Below, one piece after another: positions 1 to 6,228 of a DNA stretch of 18,995 bases (positions within the stretch are counted from its first letter, which is position 1; the number at the start of each line of letters is the position of its first letter). This DNA is from JBGPJM01 sp041485385 (GTDB taxonomy: Bacteria > Planctomycetota > Phycisphaerae > Phycisphaerales > UBA1924), in assembly GCA_041485385.1 (NCBI GenBank), contig JBGPJM010000079.1:1-18995 (forward strand), read 5' to 3'. Below the pieces are notes generated by a model, which was not told the DNA's origin, made no database searches, and worked only from the letters and a program-made list of their open reading frames with translations. The position numbers and the translations under genes were made by a program.

Positions 1-1
1 A

Positions 2-112
2 GTCGCCGGGGAAGGGTCGGGCGGGAGCGTGCTGAGCGCTCTGGACGAATGGCACGGGGCCGTTCTCGGTAGGCCCCCGCGGCCCACTCACTGTGTTCGG
101 GGCTCGTATTGA
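2..112 (+). CDS. Possible C-terminal end of a gene cut by the left window edge
   Basis: An open frame enters from the left edge and stops at TGA 110-112, giving 36 residues that include LDEWHGAVLG. Third codon positions are mostly G or C, as in the real genes here, but the tail after the first 28 codons is less biased. I recognise no family, and the piece is too short to prove coding. It would be the end of a gene whose body lies outside the window. It could equally be non-coding DNA. Confidence 0.2.
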   Translation, partial: VAGEGSGGSVLSALDEWHGAVLGRPPRPTHCVRGSY

Positions 113-212
113 AAGTTGCCCGTGGGTGCTCAAGCCGCCCGTGCGCCGCGGCGGAGCCCGCCGACGCGGAACCCGTGGGCTCTCCGCGCTGTGGCGCCCG
201 TGCGCGGCTGGG
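113..212. other. Gap with a weak inverted repeat, nothing else recognised
   Basis: This stretch follows the stop codon of the minus-strand lipoprotein gene. It contains GAGCCC and GGGCTC arms that could pair as a 6-bp stem with a loop of about 17 bases. There is no T-run on either side, so it is not a convincing terminator. I see no gene or RNA in it. Confidence 0.3.
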
Positions 213-794
213 CTACCGAGTGCCCGGCGAGCCCACGTTGGACGGGGCGCGCGTCAGGCGCTGGGTTGTGCGCACGTCGAGGGTGCCGCCGCCGCAGATG
301 GTCGCGGTGTCGATCTGGTCGGCCTCGATGTGGCCGCTGACGAAGAGGACGCAGTTCTTCACCGAGCGAGCGCGGAGGTCGCCCAGGCACACTACGACGC
401 ACGATTCGAGTGTGTCGAACTCACCCTCGCGGCAGACCACCACGACGCGATCGGCCGCGAGCGCCGACGTCAACGGCCCGACCAGCGCATGGCTTGACGA
501 GTCGTTCGGCGGCCGGGCCGAGAGTTCGGCCAGCAGGTAGCCGGCAGGGCTCGGCCCACGGCCTGATTCCATCGCCCCGCTCTGCTCCAGGTGCCGCGTG
601 AGGTCCGCAAGGAGCGTCTGCTGCCAATCCGGGGCGCGGGCGCTCCCGCTGAGGATCTGCTCGGCGCGCTGCGTGACGGTGGCGCTGGAGTTGGAGGTGG
701 GCGCGGGCGCGTTCGCCGAAGGTGCGGGCGGCTGGGTCGAGGCGCAACCGGCGATCACGGCGGCGGCGGAAACCAGCAGGAAGAACCTGGTCAT
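213..794 (-). CDS. Small lipoprotein with cysteine-spaced, beta-solenoid-like C-terminus
   Basis: Predicted 193-aa exported lipoprotein of unknown function. The start is ATG at 794 because a strong AAAGGAG Shine-Dalgarno sits 6 bases upstream and a signal peptide begins there. A longer open frame upstream of it is an antisense artefact. The N-terminus MTRFFLLVSAAAVIAGC is a lipoprotein signal with Cys17 as lipidation site. Residues 20-45 form a Pro/Ala/Ser/Thr linker, followed by a helical stretch to about residue 90. The C-terminal part from about residue 115 has short beta-strand-like segments with regularly placed cysteines (VVVCREG, SCVVVCLGD, NCVLFVSG, TICGGGTL). This resembles the repeating edges of a right-handed beta-helix, and similar patterns occur in planctomycete secreted proteins. 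It lies 68 bases downstream of the hydrolase gene on the same strand, so co-transcription is likely. The fold is inference; the lipoprotein call is firm. Confidence 0.75.
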   Translation of the reverse strand: MTRFFLLVSAAAVIAGCASTQPPAPSANAPAPTSNSSATVTQRAEQILSGSARAPDWQQTLLADLTRHLEQSGAMESGRGPSPAGYLLAELSARPPNDSSSHALVGPLTSALAADRVVVVCREGEFDTLESCVVVCLGDLRARSVKNCVLFVSGHIEADQIDTATICGGGTLDVRTTQRLTRAPSNVGSPGTR

Positions 795-862
795 GTTGCG
801 CTCCTTTCGAGGTGCGGGGTGCTCGCTTGCCAGTGTACCATCGACCCTCCCCCGATCCCCCG

Positions 863-2164
863 TCAGTGGACGCCCCCGGCGGCGTGCGGCGCATCGGCGG
901 TCGGGAAGGCCCGGACGTTCGCAGGGACGCCCGGGCTGGTGTGCGTCGCGGCGGCGATGGGTGAATCGGGGCGCAGGAAGTCGCGGATGAGCGCGATGCA
1001 CGCCGCGGGCTGCTCGATGTGCGGCGAGTGCTTGCTGGTGGGGAAGACCCGCAGCTCGGAGCGGGGGAGCTGGGCCTGCATCTTGTACCCCATCGAGAGG
1101 GGCGTGGCCTCGTCCCAGGCGCCCCAGATGATCAGGCAGCGCACATCGACCGACGCGTACTGGGCGGTCAGCTGCTGGATCGCCGTCCAATCGGGCTTGA
1201 AACTCTCGGAGGGAGCGAGGCGCGGGATCGCCGTCCGCAGCATCGCCTGCATCGCGTGGCGCGTCGGCGCGTTGCAGAGGATCTGCCGCCGCTTGTCGGC
1301 CTCTTCGCGGATCGCCAGCGAATCGTGCCCCACGCTTTCGAAGATCCCCCTGGCGACGGATTCATCGACGAAGCCGAACGTCGAGCCCATCGCCACATCG
1401 AAGTCGCTCAGCGTGGCGAGCTTCACGAAGACCGGGTCGGCCCTGGCCACCGAGACATCCATCGGCGCGATGAGCACCACGCGGTCGACCCGGTCCAGGA
1501 GCGGCTTGAAATCCCGGCGCAGCTCGGGATCGCCGAACATCCGGATCGCCATCATCCCGCCCAGCGAATGCGCGATGATCATGATCGGCCCGCCGGGGTC
1601 CCCCCCTCCCCCGGCGGCCGCGCTCATGCGGTCCTGCGTCGCCTCGAGCACGCGGCGCGCCATGGCGGTCGGGCTGTAGATATCCATCTCGGTCGTGGGC
1701 GTCGGCCGGGGCTTCTCGCTCTGGCCACAGCCGGGGAGGTCTACGAGCAACAGGCGGTTGTCCTTCCCCAGGTCGCCGGCGAGGAACCGCCAGCTCTCGT
1801 GGTCGGAGAAGATCCCATGCAGGAACAGGACCGTGCGGCCTTCCTTGCCGTTCTGCGGGGGCTGGATCTCGTGAACCGCCAGCTTCACCCCCCCTCCGCC
1901 CCCCCCTCCCTTGGCCTTTCCATCGGCGGTGCCGTTGGTCGTGGTGACCATGGTGGTGTGGTTGGCCATTCCGATGTAGGCGGTGGCGAGCGGGCCCAGC
2001 TCCTCGCAGTCGCACTGGGCCCGGAGCCGGCTGTAGTAGCTGGAGGAGGAGCAGCCCAGGTGGCAGGCGATGATCGCCAGGGCGAGGACCGTCTTGACGA
2101 GGTCGCTCCGCGCGGAGCGGGTGCCGACGAGTTGCTTCGAACGTCGGGCGATGATGGTGAACAC
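863..2164 (-). CDS. Lipid-anchored alpha/beta hydrolase
   Basis: 433-aa alpha/beta-hydrolase-fold enzyme, probably an esterase or lipase-like hydrolase of unknown substrate. I chose GTG at 2164 because GGAGG lies 5 bases upstream and it adds a signal peptide; the open frame further upstream lacks such support. The N-terminus has Arg/Lys residues, then hydrophobic VLALAIIAC with Cys34 as likely lipidation site, although Cys38 is also possible. A low-complexity linker with seven glycines (about 86-92) precedes the hydrolase domain, about 98-400. Visible motifs are the oxyanion-hole LFLHGIF (His116-Gly117), DLPGCGQSEKP, the nucleophile elbow AHSLGG (Ser200), the acid WGAWDEATPL (Asp351) and the base in SKHSPHIEQP (His379). 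All triad positions are filled, so it should be active, outside the cytoplasmic membrane if lipidation is correct. The last 35 residues are non-conserved. Confidence 0.85.
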   Translation of the reverse strand: MFTIIARRSKQLVGTRSARSDLVKTVLALAIIACHLGCSSSSYYSRLRAQCDCEELGPLATAYIGMANHTTMVTTTNGTADGKAKGGGGGGGVKLAVHEIQPPQNGKEGRTVLFLHGIFSDHESWRFLAGDLGKDNRLLLVDLPGCGQSEKPRPTPTTEMDIYSPTAMARRVLEATQDRMSAAAGGGGDPGGPIMIIAHSLGGMMAIRMFGDPELRRDFKPLLDRVDRVVLIAPMDVSVARADPVFVKLATLSDFDVAMGSTFGFVDESVARGIFESVGHDSLAIREEADKRRQILCNAPTRHAMQAMLRTAIPRLAPSESFKPDWTAIQQLTAQYASVDVRCLIIWGAWDEATPLSMGYKMQAQLPRSELRVFPTSKHSPHIEQPAACIALIRDFLRPDSPIAAATHTSPGVPANVRAFPTADAPHAAGGVH

Positions 2165-2212
2165 GGCGACCTCCGTGGGAGAAGCAAAGGCGCGCTGGGG
2201 CCACGGCCCGAT

Positions 2213-2241
2213 AGTGTTCACTAACTTCGACAGCCTGTCAA
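2213..2241 (-). promoter_or_regulatory. Candidate promoter for the hydrolase gene, with inverted repeat over the -10
   Basis: Read on the minus strand there is a perfect TTGACA (2241-2236), then 17 bases, then AACACT (2218-2213), which matches three of six -10 positions. Transcription would start near 2206, giving a leader of about 40 bases to the GTG start at 2164. The -10 is overlapped by an inverted repeat TAGTG-TT-CACTA (2212-2223) that could be a repressor site. The -35 is good, the -10 poor. Confidence 0.4.
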
Positions 2242-2294
2242 GCGGGACGTGGGTGCAGCGGCCGCCCAACCGCCGCTCTTCACTATCATCAGCC

Positions 2295-2540
2295 GTGACC
2301 GCCGACAGAATCCGAGAACTGCTCGACCGCGACCCGTTTGTGCCCTTTCGGATCCGCTCCAGTAGCGGCGATTCGTACACCGTCACGAATCCGCACCTAG
2401 TCGCGCTCATGAGGGCGGAGGCCTTCGTCGCGGATCGGACCGATCGCTGGACGCTGCTGCCTTATCTCCACATTGCCGCGGTCGAGGTCCTCCAGAACGG
2501 GCACGGGAAGCGGTCCGGCCGGAAGCGGCCTCGGCGATAG
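2295..2540 (+). CDS. Small planctomycete-type hypothetical protein (DPFxPFRI family)
   Basis: 81-aa cytoplasmic protein of unknown function starting at GTG 2295. The pattern RIRELLDRDPFVPFRIR, then SSGDSYTVTNPHL, then a hydrophobic segment ending HIAAVEVLQ, matches a type of short protein that I recall as present in many copies in planctomycete genomes. No enzymatic motif is visible. No convincing Shine-Dalgarno precedes the GTG. I chose it because the family pattern begins there and the sequence upstream is the intergenic region shared with the hydrolase gene. The gene ends 16 bases from the end of aspS, to which it is convergent. The last ten residues are Arg/Lys/Gly-rich and may be poorly conserved. 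Confidence 0.6.
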   Translation: MTADRIRELLDRDPFVPFRIRSSSGDSYTVTNPHLVALMRAEAFVADRTDRWTLLPYLHIAAVEVLQNGHGKRSGRKRPRR

Positions 2541-2556
2541 CCCAGTGGCGCCGGAC

Positions 2557-4416
2557 TCAATGCGGCTGGTGCGTCGATTTCACGTACAGCTCCTTGAGCT
2601 GCTCATCGGTGACGGGGCTGGGGGCGCTGGTCATCAGGTCGGCGCCGGTCTGCGTCTTGGGGAAGGCGATGACGTCGCGGATGTTGTCGGTCCCGACGAT
2701 GTGCATCACCAGCCGGTCCAGGCCGAAGGCGATCCCCGCGTGCGGCGGGGCGCCGAACTTCAAGGCCTCCAGCAGGAAGCTGAACTTCTCCTGGGCCTGC
2801 TGCGGCGTGAGCCCCAGGAGGCCGAAGACCTTGCTCTGCACGGCGGGGTCGTGGATGCGCACGGAACCGCCGGCGATCTCCGACCCGTTGAGGACGATGT
2901 CGTAGCCGGCGCTCACGATCGAGGCGAGGGTCTCCTCGTCGCCGGAGTCGGCGTCGACGAACGCTTTCTGCTGGTCCTGGCGCGGGGCGGTGAACGGGTG
3001 GTGCATGGCGACCCAGCGGCCGGTCTCCTTGTCGCGCTCGAACATCGGGAAGTCGATGACCCAGAGGAAGTTCCACATCTTCCCCCACTCGGGGACGAGC
3101 CCGATGTCCCTGGCGACCTTCTGGCGCAGCTCGCCCAGGGCTTTGGTCGCTACGGAGTAGACGTCGCAGGCGAAGAGCACCGTGTCGCCGGGCTTGAGCT
3201 CCAGACGGGCCATGAGCTCGGCCTTCACCGGCTCGAGGAACTTGGCAATGCCGGTCTCGAGGGCGCCGGCCGCGTTGACCTTGACCACCGGCACGCCGCC
3301 GGCGCCGAAGCCCTTCACGAACTCGCTGTACCCATCGAGGATCTTCCGGGTGAGCTTCTCGGCGCCGGGGACGCCGGCGCTGCCGCCGGGCACGCGGATC
3401 GCCTTCACCACGCCGCGCTTCGCCGAGTATTGCGGCCGATCGGCGCCATTGGCCAGGGCGTCCCTGAAGACGCCGAAGTCGGTCTTGGCCGCGATATCGG
3501 AGATGTCCTTGAGCTCCAGCCCGTACCGCGTGTCGGGGCGGTCGATGCCGTAGCGCTCCATCGCCTCGCGGTAGGTGATCTGCTGCACGGGCGGGACCTT
3601 GAAGCCCACGACCTCGCCCCACAGGCGGCGGACGAACCCCTCCATCATCGCCATCACGTCGTCGCGCTGGACGAAGGACATCTCGAGGTCGATCTGGCTG
3701 AACTCGGCCTGGCGGTCGGCGCGCGGGTCCTCGTCGCGGAAGCAGCGGCAGATCTGCATGTACCGGTCGCACCCCGCGACCATGCAGATCTGCTTGAACA
3801 ACTGGGGGCTCTGCGGGAGTGCGTACCACTGCCCGGGCTGGTGGCGGGAGGGGACGAGGAACTCCCTGGCCCCCTCGGGGGTCGACTTATAAAGGATCGG
3901 GGTCTCGATCTCGAGGAACCCGTTCTCGTAGAAGTAGTCGCGCGTGACCTTGGTGATGCGGGCGCGCGTGCCGAGGATGCGCTGCATGCTCGGCCGGCGC
4001 AGGTCGATGTACCGGTGCTTCAGGCGCAGCTCCTCGTTGGCGAGCTTGCCGCCCGAAGGGTTGTCGTCCGGCAGGAACGGCGGGTTCTCCGTCTTGTTCA
4101 GGACTTCCAGCCTGGTGACCATGACCTCCACCTTGCCGGTGGCCAGCTTGGGATTCTCCCCGCCCACGCGCACGCGGACCGTCCCCTCGGCCGCGAGAAC
4201 GTCCTCGTTCCGGAGCGAGTCCGCGGCGTTCAGCACGTCCTGGGCCAGGTCCTCGCGGTCGAAGACGAACTGCGCGACGCCGGAGCGGTCCCGCACGTCG
4301 ATGAAGACGAGCCCCGTGCCGTGGCCGCGGTAGGCGTTCACCCAGCCGCAGAGCACGACGGTCTTGCCGACATCGGCCTCGCGGAGCTGGCCGCAGGTGT
4401 GCGTTCGTTTGAGCAT
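2557..4416 (-). CDS. aspS: Aspartyl-tRNA synthetase (class II)
   Basis: 619-aa cytoplasmic enzyme that charges tRNA-Asp with aspartate, and possibly also tRNA-Asn (see findings). Length is close to the usual bacterial AspRS. The N-terminal OB-fold anticodon-binding domain (about 1-110) contains GKTVVLCGWVNAYRGHG. The catalytic core follows, with motif 1 around TRDYFYENGFLEIETP, motif 2 FRDEDPRADRQAEFSQIDLE (Phe226 onward) and motif 3 GIAFGLDRLVM with Arg568. A GAD-type insertion domain, typical of bacterial AspRS, occupies the region between motifs 2 and 3. The ATG at 4416 has no obvious Shine-Dalgarno but agrees with the family N-terminus. It is the last of four minus-strand genes, 48 bases after a globin-like gene, and may be co-transcribed with them. 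No key residue appears to be missing. Confidence 0.97.
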   Translation of the reverse strand: MLKRTHTCGQLREADVGKTVVLCGWVNAYRGHGTGLVFIDVRDRSGVAQFVFDREDLAQDVLNAADSLRNEDVLAAEGTVRVRVGGENPKLATGKVEVMVTRLEVLNKTENPPFLPDDNPSGGKLANEELRLKHRYIDLRRPSMQRILGTRARITKVTRDYFYENGFLEIETPILYKSTPEGAREFLVPSRHQPGQWYALPQSPQLFKQICMVAGCDRYMQICRCFRDEDPRADRQAEFSQIDLEMSFVQRDDVMAMMEGFVRRLWGEVVGFKVPPVQQITYREAMERYGIDRPDTRYGLELKDISDIAAKTDFGVFRDALANGADRPQYSAKRGVVKAIRVPGGSAGVPGAEKLTRKILDGYSEFVKGFGAGGVPVVKVNAAGALETGIAKFLEPVKAELMARLELKPGDTVLFACDVYSVATKALGELRQKVARDIGLVPEWGKMWNFLWVIDFPMFERDKETGRWVAMHHPFTAPRQDQQKAFVDADSGDEETLASIVSAGYDIVLNGSEIAGGSVRIHDPAVQSKVFGLLGLTPQQAQEKFSFLLEALKFGAPPHAGIAFGLDRLVMHIVGTDNIRDVIAFPKTQTGADLMTSAPSPVTDEQLKELYVKSTHQPH

Positions 4417-4464
4417 GGCGGGAGTTTAGCCCGGGCGAAGGGGCTCACCGTGGCGACCCGGCGC

Positions 4465-4890
4465 TTACGCCGCGCCGGCCCGAGCCCGGGCGGCGCCCAG
4501 GATCATCATCGAGACGACCGCGTTGAGCGCCTCGGTCCAGTCCTGGCCGGTCTGCTCAGACCAGGCCTGCCCGGACATCTCGCGCATGGTCGAGAGAAGC
4601 ACCTCGCGGGCCAGGCCGTAATGGGCGGGCGCCACGCCGGCCCGGAACAGTCTCGCGCCGATGTCCTTGAGGGTCGGCTCCAGCGTCTCGAAGCGGTGCA
4701 CGTTCTTCACGATCAGGCGGAGCCCGGCCGCGAAATCCTGCTTGTGGACGGCGATCTCGCGCGGCGCCAGCGCCCGCAGGACCGGGTGCTGGGCGAAGAG
4801 GCGGACGTGGAAGCGGTCGACGAGCTCGGGCGTGCGCGGCATGAGCGCGTTGAAACTGGCACGGACGCGGTCGATCTGCTCCGGGGTCAC
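4465..4890 (-). CDS. Haem-less globin-like protein 1 (F8 His replaced by Leu)
   Basis: 141-aa single-domain protein with the flavohaemoglobin-type globin pattern. I chose GTG at 4890 because AGGAG lies 8 bases upstream and MTPEQIDRVRASF is where such globins start; GTG at 4962 is an alternative without Shine-Dalgarno. By hand alignment to E. coli Hmp, the B helix RFHVRLF has His28 where Hmp has Tyr29, the distal E7 position is His49, and the proximal F8 histidine (Hmp His85) is Leu81 in IGARLFRAGV. The F-G segment APAHY (His90, Tyr91) and the G/H helices with Trp110 and Trp118 are kept. Without the proximal His, ordinary haem binding is unlikely. Its paralogue lies two genes upstream in transcription order, with an acetyltransferase between. 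Function is unknown; a non-haem sensor role, as in the RsbR N-terminal domain, is only an analogy. Confidence 0.75.
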   Translation of the reverse strand: MTPEQIDRVRASFNALMPRTPELVDRFHVRLFAQHPVLRALAPREIAVHKQDFAAGLRLIVKNVHRFETLEPTLKDIGARLFRAGVAPAHYGLAREVLLSTMREMSGQAWSEQTGQDWTEALNAVVSMMILGAARARAGAA

Positions 4891-4986
4891 TCGCGCGGCT
4901 CCTGGGCCTCCCTGAGCCGGGAGGCCGTCGGACGTATCGACCGATTCGGGGGGGAACTTCACGGCGGGCGTGCGCGCGGGTCAGGT

Positions 4987-5505
4987 TCAGCCTCGGCCCG
5001 CACCGCCCCCGCCGTCCAGGTGCAACTCCATCAGGCGCACATCGAGGATCCGACCGAACTTCTCGCCGACGCGGTGCATGACCCCGACGGTCTGGAAACC
5101 CATCTTCTCGTGGAGCGTCAGGCTGGCCGGGTTCCCCTCCACGACCCGGGCGAGGATGACGCCCAGCCCCGCAGCGCGAGCCCGGCGGAGGAGCTCCTCC
5201 ATGAGGGCGCGTCCGACGCCGCGCCCACGATGGTCCTGGTGGACGTAGACCGAGTTTTCCGCGGCCCGGGCGTAGGCGCAGCGCGTGGACCAGGCCGAGA
5301 GAGACGCCCACCCAAGCACCCGGCCGCCCTCGACGGCAACGATCGCCGGACGGGGCTCGGTCGAGTGCTCCCTGAGCCACTCCAGCCGCTGCGCCGGGGT
5401 CTTGGGCTCGGTCTCGAACGTGGCGAGGCCGCGGAGCACCTGCTCGTCGTAGATGTCGAAGATGCCGGGGAGGTCGGGCTCGGTCGCGGTGCGGATGGTC
5501 CACAT
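4987..5505 (-). CDS. GNAT N-acetyltransferase, phosphinothricin/methionine-sulfone type
   Basis: 172-aa cytoplasmic acetyltransferase that should transfer an acetyl group from acetyl-CoA to a small amine such as an amino-acid analogue. The sequence follows the Pat/MnaT (YncA) pattern: IRTATEPDLPGIFDIYDEQV at the start, ATFETEPKTPAQRLEWL, VYVHQDHRGRGVGRALMEEL, ARVVEGNPASLTLHEKMGFQ and the late VGEKFGRILDVRLME. The acetyl-CoA pyrophosphate loop is QDHRGRGVGR. The start ATG at 5505 fits the family N-terminus although no Shine-Dalgarno is visible. The last ten residues are Gly-rich and beyond the domain. It lies between two paralogous globin-like genes, 78 bases after one and 96 bases before the other. 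The precise substrate cannot be read from sequence. Confidence 0.9.
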   Translation of the reverse strand: MWTIRTATEPDLPGIFDIYDEQVLRGLATFETEPKTPAQRLEWLREHSTEPRPAIVAVEGGRVLGWASLSAWSTRCAYARAAENSVYVHQDHRGRGVGRALMEELLRRARAAGLGVILARVVEGNPASLTLHEKMGFQTVGVMHRVGEKFGRILDVRLMELHLDGGGGAGRG

Positions 5506-5583
5506 GCGCGAAAGTTTACCGGCCGCCAGTGGGGTTGGGCGGGGCGGAGGCGCGGATCGTTGCGGTCGTGTGGAGTTGCTGCG

Positions 5584-6006
5584 TTACGCCGCCCGCGCGA
5601 GGCGGGCCTCCGCGATCGTCATCGCGCCGAAGACCTCGTCCAGCGCCTTCCCCCAGGCGGCCGCCAGCTCGGGCTTCCACGCCGTGCCGCTGTACTCCTG
5701 GAGCGCCACGAGGATCGCTCTGCGGGCGGCGTCGGCGTGCGGACGGCCGAAGCCGCTCAGGGCCAGGCGCTTGCCCGTTGCCTCGAGGTCGCCGCTGATG
5801 GAGTGCAGGCAACCGAGGTTCTTGGCCACCCAGGCGAACGTCTGCACCAGGGCCCGGCGCCGGCGGGCACGGTCGCCGCGGAACTTCCGGCCCAGGTCGG
5901 GGCACTCGGCCGTCAGCCGATCGATGAACACGTCGGCGATCTCGAACGCCTTGCACGCGACCGCCGCCGCGTTGGTCCTGACCAGGCACACACTCGCTCC
6001 GTCCAT
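5584..6006 (-). CDS. Haem-less globin-like protein 2 (F8 His replaced by Leu)
   Basis: 140-aa protein, a divergent paralogue of the globin-like protein at 4465-4890. The ATG at 6006 is preceded by GGAGG 4 bases upstream; the longer open frame beyond it reads through non-coding sequence. From residue 1 to about 129 the two proteins align without gaps, sharing about 34 residues by hand count. Shared positions include Phe27, Arg30, Leu31, Pro36, Lys62-Asn63, Gly78, Arg80-Leu81, Gly85, His90, Ser106-Gly107, Ala109-Trp110, Trp118 and Ala121-Leu122. The proximal-histidine position is again Leu81 (GKRLALSGFG). The B10 position is Ile28 and E7 is Arg49, so the haem pocket is even less conserved than in its partner. 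Four cysteines (7, 18, 35, 66) are present. It is the first gene of the four-gene minus-strand run and is divergent from cinA. The globin assignment rests mostly on its resemblance to the partner. Confidence 0.65.
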   Translation of the reverse strand: MDGASVCLVRTNAAAVACKAFEIADVFIDRLTAECPDLGRKFRGDRARRRRALVQTFAWVAKNLGCLHSISGDLEATGKRLALSGFGRPHADAARRAILVALQEYSGTAWKPELAAAWGKALDEVFGAMTIAEARLARAA

Positions 6007-6228
6007 GAGGCCTCCATTCCGTCGGACGTTCCGGTCCGTCGTCTGGCGATCGGCTTGGCGCGCATGCCGCTTCACGCCGGGTCGACAACCGGGCCGCTCG
6101 GGGGCACGGTTCTCCGATGTGCGCCGGTTTTCGCCGCCCACGCAGGACCGATAGCCAGCCCGGTCGGCGAGCGCCCCCGCACCCCCCCACTCCCCCACCG
6201 CTCCGATCGCCGTCCGCTATCCTCTCGC
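6007..6228. other. Divergent intergenic region between globin-like gene and cinA
   Basis: This 222-base gap should hold promoters for both the minus-strand run and cinA. I see two small inverted repeats: CGGAC-GTTCCG-GTCCG near 6022-6037 and GACCG with CGGTC arms near 6147-6167. No convincing -35/-10 pair is visible on either strand, and the last 60 bases before cinA are C-rich. Confidence 0.35.

Noticed and set aside
4891..4962. Upstream GTG start at 4962 for globin-like protein 1
   Set aside because: It lacks a Shine-Dalgarno. The GTG at 4890 has AGGAG at good spacing and gives a protein that aligns end to end with its paralogue.
6007..6198. N-terminal extension of globin-like protein 2 from an ATG at 6198
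   Set aside because: The extra 64 residues are Arg/Gly-rich and unlike a globin start, whereas ATG 6006 has GGAGG upstream and matches its paralogue's start.
2473..6228. Very long plus-strand open frame running into cinA
   Set aside because: It lies antisense to aspS, the two globin-like genes and the acetyltransferase, all with clear family patterns. Its translation is low-complexity Arg/Ala/Gly/Leu-rich, as expected from the complement of high-GC coding DNA.
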